DNA from: Halalkaliarchaeum desulfuricum | Lineage (GTDB): Archaea; Halobacteriota; Halobacteria; Halobacteriales; Haloferacaceae | Direction: 5' to 3' | Assembly: GCF_002952775.1 (NCBI RefSeq) | Contig: NZ_CP025066.1 | Coordinates: 1,860,001 to 1,924,000 of the forward strand | DNA: 64,000 nucleotides | Shown here: positions 59,791 through 64,000 of the stretch, in pieces | How positions within the stretch are numbered: the stretch's first letter is position 1 | Layout: each line of letters starts with the position of its first letter | Made by a program: the position numbers and the translations under genes | Notes under the pieces: generated by a model | What the model saw: the letters and a program-made list of their open reading frames with translations, nothing else | What the model was told of the DNA's origin: nothing | Database searches by the model: none

Positions 59791-60714
59791 ATGGTTCAAC
59801 GACGGGAGTTCCTTCGAAAGGGAGTTTCAGTGACGGCGGTTGCTGCCGCCGTGGGCCTTTCCGGGTGCCTCGGACAGGAGGGAAGCGAGGACGTCGAGGC
59901 GGCGTTCGATTTGCTCGAAGAAAACCAGGAGGTACTCGACGAGTTCGAGGAGCTTGAGGACGACGAGCTTCCGGATCAGGCGGAAATCGACGGAATCAAA
60001 CAACGGATCGATGAGGCAGAGGACCACCTTGATGCAGCCGATGCGGTTGCGGAAGACGAAGAAATTCAGGAGGCGGTACAGCTTGGCTATTCAATTGCGG
60101 AGTTTCAACTCTCATTAGTGCAGGCTCTAGAAGCGATCAACAGCGTGATCCATGGGTTAGACACGATAGTAGCCCAGATCGATGCCGATCGGGTCGACGA
60201 TGCGCTCGAAACGAGCGAGGAGCTTCTGGATGACGCTTCCGAGGCAAACGAGAAGATATCCGAGTCCATCGATGCACTGGACGAGATCGATGACGATCGC
60301 CTCGATACTCAAGAGCGGATCGAACTGGGTGTTGATAAAGCGAAGTTAGAGCGTGTCGATAACGAATTCGATGTATTTGAGGAAATGATCCATGGATTCG
60401 TAGAAATGATACAGGGTCTACAGGCCCTGGAGGCGATGATCGACGCACTCGAGGATGAAAACCTCGATGACGCACTTGACAAGGCAGAAATCGCTGAATT
60501 CGAGTTCGAATCAGCTGCATCCCGATTCGAGGAGATCGAGGACGACCCTGACCTCCCGGCTCATATGGAAGCCGATGTTATCGAGATAAGCGCAGATGCC
60601 AATGACTTACGGGACGCCACCGGTCATTACGCGGACGGGATTCGGGCAGCCCAACGTGGCGATTGGGACGCGTTCGAAGAGCATATGGAGAAAGCGGAAG
60701 CGGCACTCGAATAG
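59791..60714 (+). CDS. Acidic helical lipoprotein (twin-arginine signal)
   Basis: A 307-residue secreted protein with QRREFLRKGVSVTAVAAAVGLSGC (twin-arginine and lipobox, Cys about 26) followed by a long run of acidic alpha helices, with heptad-like Leu/Ala spacing (about 35-300), hence a coiled-coil or helical-bundle surface protein. I do not recognise a named family. The ATG at 59791 lies just after TTTACAT, with AT-rich sequence upstream. Codon usage is less GC-rich than its neighbours. Confidence 0.72.
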   Translation: MVQRREFLRKGVSVTAVAAAVGLSGCLGQEGSEDVEAAFDLLEENQEVLDEFEELEDDELPDQAEIDGIKQRIDEAEDHLDAADAVAEDEEIQEAVQLGYSIAEFQLSLVQALEAINSVIHGLDTIVAQIDADRVDDALETSEELLDDASEANEKISESIDALDEIDDDRLDTQERIELGVDKAKLERVDNEFDVFEEMIHGFVEMIQGLQALEAMIDALEDENLDDALDKAEIAEFEFESAASRFEEIEDDPDLPAHMEADVIEISADANDLRDATGHYADGIRAAQRGDWDAFEEHMEKAEAALE

Positions 60715-60884
60715 ATTATCGACCACTCGCCTTCAAGGAGTGTTCGGCAGAATTCGGTCGAAGTCAACGTATCGTAGCCAGCCGGCTGTGTGGCTTCCTT
60801 TGGGAACTCCTATGAGACCGGCGCAACGGCGCGAGTGATTCGACCGGAATACTGCTCTGTCGAGGCGACACCTTCCCAACCCTT

Positions 60885-60904
60885 ATATTAGAACATCCTA
60901 ATAT
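60885..60904 (+). promoter_or_regulatory. Operator-like inverted repeat before arsR
   Basis: ATATTAG-AACATC-CTAATAT is a perfect 7-6-7 inverted repeat that spans the TATA region of arsR (start 60919). ArsR proteins bind such sites and release on metal binding. Confidence 0.65.
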
Positions 60905-60917
60905 TAGCTATAGCTAA
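60904..60917 (+). promoter_or_regulatory. Second operator palindrome at arsR start
   Basis: TTAGCTATAGCTAA is a perfect 14-bp palindrome directly before the ATG of arsR at 60919. It adjoins the first repeat. Confidence 0.6.
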
Positions 60918-60918
60918 A

Positions 60919-61293
60919 ATGAACGAGACGGGAGCCGCAACGGACCCGACCGATCCCGGCGTGGAACAGTCGCGTTGCTGTGAGGCCGTCGCCCACTCCC
61001 TCACGGAGACGGAACTGGCCGCGGACCTCCGAATCCTCACCGCGGCTGGAAGCGAAACCCGGTACGAGGTGCTCAGGCTCGTGGCTGCCGCCGATGGCGG
61101 AGTCTGCGTCTGCGAACTCGAGCCGTCGCTCGGGGTGAGCCAGGGAGCAATCAGCCAGGCGCTCTCGCGGCTCTACACCGCCGGACTGGTGAGTCGACGC
61201 AAGGAAGGGCGGTGGCGGTACTACACGGCGACGCCGAGGGCCCAGCGACTACTCGAACTGCTCGATGACATTCGAACCCAAAACAATGAGTGA
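60919..61293 (+). CDS. arsR: ArsR-family metalloregulator
   Basis: A 124-residue ArsR/SmtB-type repressor. The wHTH (AADLRILTAAGSETRYEVLRLV and GVSQGAISQALSRLYTAGLVSRRKEGRWRYY, quoted in part) and the metal-site motif CVCELEPSLGVSQ (Cys about 58 and 60) with CC near residue 20 match As(III)-sensing members. It has two palindromes at its promoter and overlaps arsM by 8 nt (61286-61293). It probably represses both and is released by arsenite. Confidence 0.92.
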   Translation: MNETGAATDPTDPGVEQSRCCEAVAHSLTETELAADLRILTAAGSETRYEVLRLVAAADGGVCVCELEPSLGVSQGAISQALSRLYTAGLVSRRKEGRWRYYTATPRAQRLLELLDDIRTQNNE

Positions 61294-62200
61294 GACACCC
61301 CAATCGACCGACGACCAGGATGAATCGAACGACGGGATAGATCATACCGACCCTGCCGACCGGACCGGCCTAGATCCAGCAGAGCAACGAACCGCCGTCA
61401 GACAGCGGTACGCCGACGTGGCCACCGAAGGTGGCTCCTGTTGTGGCGACGGAGACGATAGCGGATCCACTGTCGACGAGGAAACGGCCTGCTGTGAAAG
61501 TGGCGGGTCCGATGAGAGCACTTCATCGATCGATTCGGAACGGCTGGGCTACACCCAGTCGCAACTGGAAGCGGTCGAATCAGGCGCCGACCTGGGCCTT
61601 GGCTGTGGGAACCCGACAGCGATCGCGGATCTCGAGGCGGGCGAGACGGTCCTCGACCTCGGCGCCGGTGGCGGGTTCGACTGCTTTTTGGCGGCCCGGG
61701 AGGTCGGCGACTCGGGTCGGGTGATCGGCGTCGACATGACGCCGGAGATGGTGGAGAAAGCCCGAGAGAACGCACGAAAAAACGACGCGGAGAACGTGGA
61801 GTTCCGGCTCGGAGAGATCGAACATCTGCCCGTCGCCGACGAAACCGTCGACGTGATCCTCTCGAACTGCGTGATCAACCTCTCACCGGACAAACCTCGC
61901 GTCTTCGAGGAGGCGTATCGGGTCCTGAATCCGGGCGGTCGACTCGCGGTATCGGACGTGGTTCGATCGGGAGAGTTGCCCGACGATCTGGCTGCGGATC
62001 CGGCGTCAGTGGCGTCGTGCATCGGCGACGCGGCGCCGGTCGACGAGATCGAGGCTGCCCTCCGCGAGGCAGGATTCGTCGATGTCGCCGTCGAGCCAAA
62101 AGAGGGCAGCCGGGAGTTCATCGACGAGTGGGATCCCGAACGGGACCTGGGTGACTACGTGGTGTCGGCGTCGATCCGGGGCAGAAAGCCCGAGCGGTGA
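61286..62200 (+). CDS. arsM: Arsenite methyltransferase
   Basis: A 304-residue SAM-dependent methyltransferase that methylates arsenite. LDLGAGGGFDCFLAAREVGDSGRVIGVDMTPEMVEKAREN (quoted in part) is the SAM-binding region, and ILSNCVINLSPDKP and SDVVRSGELPDDL match ArsM. Arsenic-binding cysteines are seen in GSCCGDGDD and ETACCESGG (about residues 50 and 70), in GLGCGNP (about 110) and in SNCVINL. An acidic Cys-containing N-terminus is long. It lies in an arsR-arsM operon with overlapping start. Confidence 0.92.
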   Translation: MSETPQSTDDQDESNDGIDHTDPADRTGLDPAEQRTAVRQRYADVATEGGSCCGDGDDSGSTVDEETACCESGGSDESTSSIDSERLGYTQSQLEAVESGADLGLGCGNPTAIADLEAGETVLDLGAGGGFDCFLAAREVGDSGRVIGVDMTPEMVEKARENARKNDAENVEFRLGEIEHLPVADETVDVILSNCVINLSPDKPRVFEEAYRVLNPGGRLAVSDVVRSGELPDDLAADPASVASCIGDAAPVDEIEAALREAGFVDVAVEPKEGSREFIDEWDPERDLGDYVVSASIRGRKPER

Positions 62201-62234
62201 CCGAACCCCGTCGCCGAAACGACCGCAGCCGGGG

Positions 62235-62963
62235 CTACTCTCGGAACTGTTTTTCGTCGGGGACGCCGGTGCTGGAGGCGGTGGCGTCGACGCGTTCGAC
62301 CATTTCGTCGAGTTCCCCGGCCGTGGGTTCGGGGAGGTCGAGTCGGTTTCGAGCGATCGGGATCCACTCGCAGGCGAGCCTCGCACACCACCGGTGGAAG
62401 GGTGCGTCGGCTTCGGCGGTTTCGAGCAGCCGCTGGAACGCCGGGAGCCAGTCGAAGTGGTCCCGGAAGAACGGACGGTACTCGTCGGGGCCGCCCGACT
62501 CCAGGAGCACGGAGGCGTAATCGAGCAAAAGCGCGAGGTGGTCGGGGGGATACGCGGCGGGAATCTCGGCTTCGAGCGCGTCGTAGCGTCGGCGCATCTC
62601 GTCGGCGGGCGGTCCCTCGAGGAGGCCTTCGCGTCCGGTGCCGGCGTGCCACTCCCGGTAGGGGGATTCCACCGGGATCGCGTACGGGGATTCGAGCCCT
62701 TCGAACAGCCGGATGTACTCGTTGTCGAGGGAGCCGACCGTCTCCGGCAGCAGTTCGGTCGCGGGGCCGCCCTCCGGTTCGGGGAGGTCCAGGCGATCGA
62801 CAAGCATGTCGATCTCCGTGTCGAGCAGTCCCGCCTCGACGTCGGTGAAGAACCGCTCGTCGGGGTGTTTCAGACACTCGGCGAGCAGGCTGCACAGCTG
62901 CGCCCAGTCGTCGCTGTTCGCCAGTTCCGGAACGGGTTCGGTGGTCGCGTCGGGATTCGTCAT
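62235..62963 (-). CDS. TorD/DmsD-family chaperone
   Basis: A 242-residue helical chaperone of the TorD family that binds the twin-arginine signal of a molybdopterin oxidoreductase during cofactor insertion. The family features seen are the helical run VGSLDNEYIRLFEGLESPYAIP, VESPYREW, DHLALLLDYASVLL and HFDWLPAFQRLLETAEADAPFHRWCARLACEWIP (quoted in part). It lies 98 bp after the PsrC-like subunit on the same strand, in the order expected for a reductase operon. Confidence 0.88.
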   Translation of the reverse strand: MTNPDATTEPVPELANSDDWAQLCSLLAECLKHPDERFFTDVEAGLLDTEIDMLVDRLDLPEPEGGPATELLPETVGSLDNEYIRLFEGLESPYAIPVESPYREWHAGTGREGLLEGPPADEMRRRYDALEAEIPAAYPPDHLALLLDYASVLLESGGPDEYRPFFRDHFDWLPAFQRLLETAEADAPFHRWCARLACEWIPIARNRLDLPEPTAGELDEMVERVDATASSTGVPDEKQFRE

Positions 62964-63061
62964 GGGTTATCGGTTCGGATTTCGCGTCGGTGTTTCTGCG
63001 ACGGTGCGAGGGAGAGACGAGAGGAGTCAGCGGGACAGCGCAGCGGGAGAGGGATTGCCTC

Positions 63062-64000
63062 TCAGGCGACCACGAGTGGCGCTTTCACGGCCATGAAAAG
63101 CGCCACGTATCGCAGGAGGAGCCCACCCAGTACGACCAGGCCGAACTTGGCCGTATACGTCGCCTGTGCGAGTCGCTGGAGTTTCGGGGTCGCCTGGAGG
63201 TCGATGCGCCACTCGGCGACGAGGAGCGCCGCCGAGAGGACCAGCGGCGCGAGGAGTCCCAGGGCGACGACGCCGCCCCAGAACAGCAGTGCCATGTCGG
63301 TCCTCAGCAGTTCGAAGGTGGCCTGGGCTGCGGGGCCGCCCTGCGAGAGGGTCCACACGAGCGATCCGAGGATGACAATCTCCGCGAGGATCACGAGGTC
63401 GTCGACGAGGCTGAACTCGTGGACGCCGGTGCCGAAGACGCCCTCGAAGATGCCCGTGAGGCCGGCGGTGGCGGCAAGGCCCATCGAGAGGCCGCTGGCG
63501 AGAAACAGGAACGGCAGAAGGGTGCCGTCCCAGGCGGGGTAGAGCCACGCTACCTCGCTCAACAACAGCGCCGTGTACACCACGAGCAACACCGCCAGAA
63601 ACGCGCCTCCGGCGTGGACCGCCAGCCGGAGACGCTCTCCGGGACGGGTGAGCCGGCCCAGCCTGGTGAGCCACTGTTCGAGGGGGAGATCACTTTTCGC
63701 TTCGATCCAGCGGGTGATCCACCGGGCGAAGGTGCTGGGATCGTCGTCGGTCTCCTGGCCCCAGATCTGCCAGAACGCCTGTATCATTGCCACCAGGGTG
63801 AACAGCACGATCGTCCAGGTGCCGATCACCAGCCAGGACTCGAAGTTGACAAACAGGATCGGGAACAGCAGCGCGCGCAGGGGCGCACCCAGGTGGGTAA
63901 ACAGGATGACCCCGCCGACGGCGATACCGACGACTGCGGCGATCATCCCCCACCGGCTCGTGGCCCGCAGTGCTTCGGATTTTGTCCCGTCTTCCCGCCG
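63062..64000 (-). CDS. NrfD/PsrC-like membrane subunit (partial)
   Basis: At least 312 residues, entering from the right edge (the frame stays open to 64000). Eight or so hydrophobic segments, with HLGAPLRALLFPILFVNFESWLVIGTW near the N-terminal part and SGLSMGLAATAGLTGIF and YTALLLSEVAWLYP later, match NrfD/PsrC polysulfide-reductase membrane anchors that take electrons from menaquinol. Together with TorD it suggests a Mo-enzyme (polysulfide, thiosulfate or DMSO reductase) just outside the window. The start and partner genes are not visible. Confidence 0.88.
   Translation of the reverse strand, partial: RREDGTKSEALRATSRWGMIAAVVGIAVGGVILFTHLGAPLRALLFPILFVNFESWLVIGTWTIVLFTLVAMIQAFWQIWGQETDDDPSTFARWITRWIEAKSDLPLEQWLTRLGRLTRPGERLRLAVHAGGAFLAVLLVVYTALLLSEVAWLYPAWDGTLLPFLFLASGLSMGLAATAGLTGIFEGVFGTGVHEFSLVDDLVILAEIVILGSLVWTLSQGGPAAQATFELLRTDMALLFWGGVVALGLLAPLVLSAALLVAEWRIDLQATPKLQRLAQATYTAKFGLVVLGGLLLRYVALFMAVKAPLVVA

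Noticed and set aside
62082-63542. 486-codon plus-strand open frame over torD and psrC
   Set aside because: Low-complexity antisense frame, no recognisable domain, and conflict with two well-supported minus-strand genes.
1-64000. tRNA and rRNA genes
   Set aside because: I found no cloverleaf-like or rRNA-like sequence by eye. A covariance-model scan would be needed to exclude them.

Overview
This window is chromosomal DNA of a haloarchaeon (class Halobacteria). The DNA is GC-rich, the proteins are strongly acidic, many genes start at or next to the TATA-predicted transcript start, and twin-arginine lipoproteins, Bat-type HTH regulators, L40e, TrmY and haloarchaeal DUF families are present. 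The gene content points to an anaerobic or facultatively anaerobic lineage with sulfur-based metabolism. I cannot name the genus from sequence alone.

Layout. 1-12250: housekeeping and accessory genes (wHTH regulator-threonine synthase pair, cystathionine synthase/lyase, bactofilin-like membrane protein, nitroreductase, AIM24 protein, SDR, FAH hydrolase, DUF4330 protein, PAPS-reductase/CysD-like protein, ornithine cyclodeaminase-like protein, zinc-ribbon and DUF5789 proteins). 12459-26067: a 13.6-kb redox island on the plus strand. It holds a complete four-subunit 2-oxoacid:ferredoxin oxidoreductase (gamma-delta-alpha-beta, pyruvate-like), a Bat-type HTH regulator, a second four-subunit enzyme (delta-alpha-beta-gamma, 2-oxoglutarate-like), a 1163-residue tandem HdrA carrying a C-terminal MvhD domain, an HdrD-like protein, and EtfA and EtfB. 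Internal genes are coupled by 4-nt overlaps and GGAGGTG ribosome sites. 26086-27041: an intact IS5-type insertion with perfect 8-bp target duplications, 26 nt after etfB.

27056-39549: mixed genes (CspA, methyltransferase, VapBC, LeuS, flavoprotein hydroxylase, SDR, SIMPL lipoprotein, MutS-like ATPase, NosL, M20 peptidase). 39668-43478: a sulfur-trafficking module with two YeeE/YedE half-transporters and a rhodanese-metallo-beta-lactamase protein on the minus strand, and TusA, DsrE2 and thioredoxin on the plus strand. They diverge from a 359-bp control region with a TTGTAT-type palindrome. 43544: L40e, too short for routine gene finding, then an IS1595-like element whose transposase is split at an A7 run. 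44836-47414: metY-metX, direct sulfhydrylation for methionine. 47504-51443: pilin-like Ig protein, second VapBC, DUF2150, TatD-like hydrolase.

51634-58290: a lower-GC sulfide/metal cluster in which four small SHOCT membrane proteins are interleaved with an HTH/DUF7521 pair, TusA, an SQR-type flavoprotein, DUF1641, DUF302 and a cupredoxin lipoprotein made of two near-identical domains. 58291-59048: gene-free DNA with an IS200/IS605-like remnant and dispersed repeats that run into the 5' end of trmY. 59791-62200: lipoprotein and an arsR-arsM pair with palindromic operators. 62235-64000: TorD-type chaperone and an NrfD/PsrC membrane subunit cut by the window edge, which suggest a molybdopterin sulfur- or thiosulfate-reductase operon just outside.

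How it may work together (inference): 2-oxoacids are oxidised by the two ferredoxin enzymes. Electrons may pass to an EtfAB-HdrA-HdrD flavin complex and finally to a sulfur-compound reductase of the PsrC/NrfD type. YeeE/YedE, TusA, DsrE2, rhodanese and SQR would handle sulfane sulfur, and MetY/MetX and CysD-like enzymes would assimilate it. The OFOR-HdrA-HdrD-EtfAB island is the best candidate here for an undescribed system.
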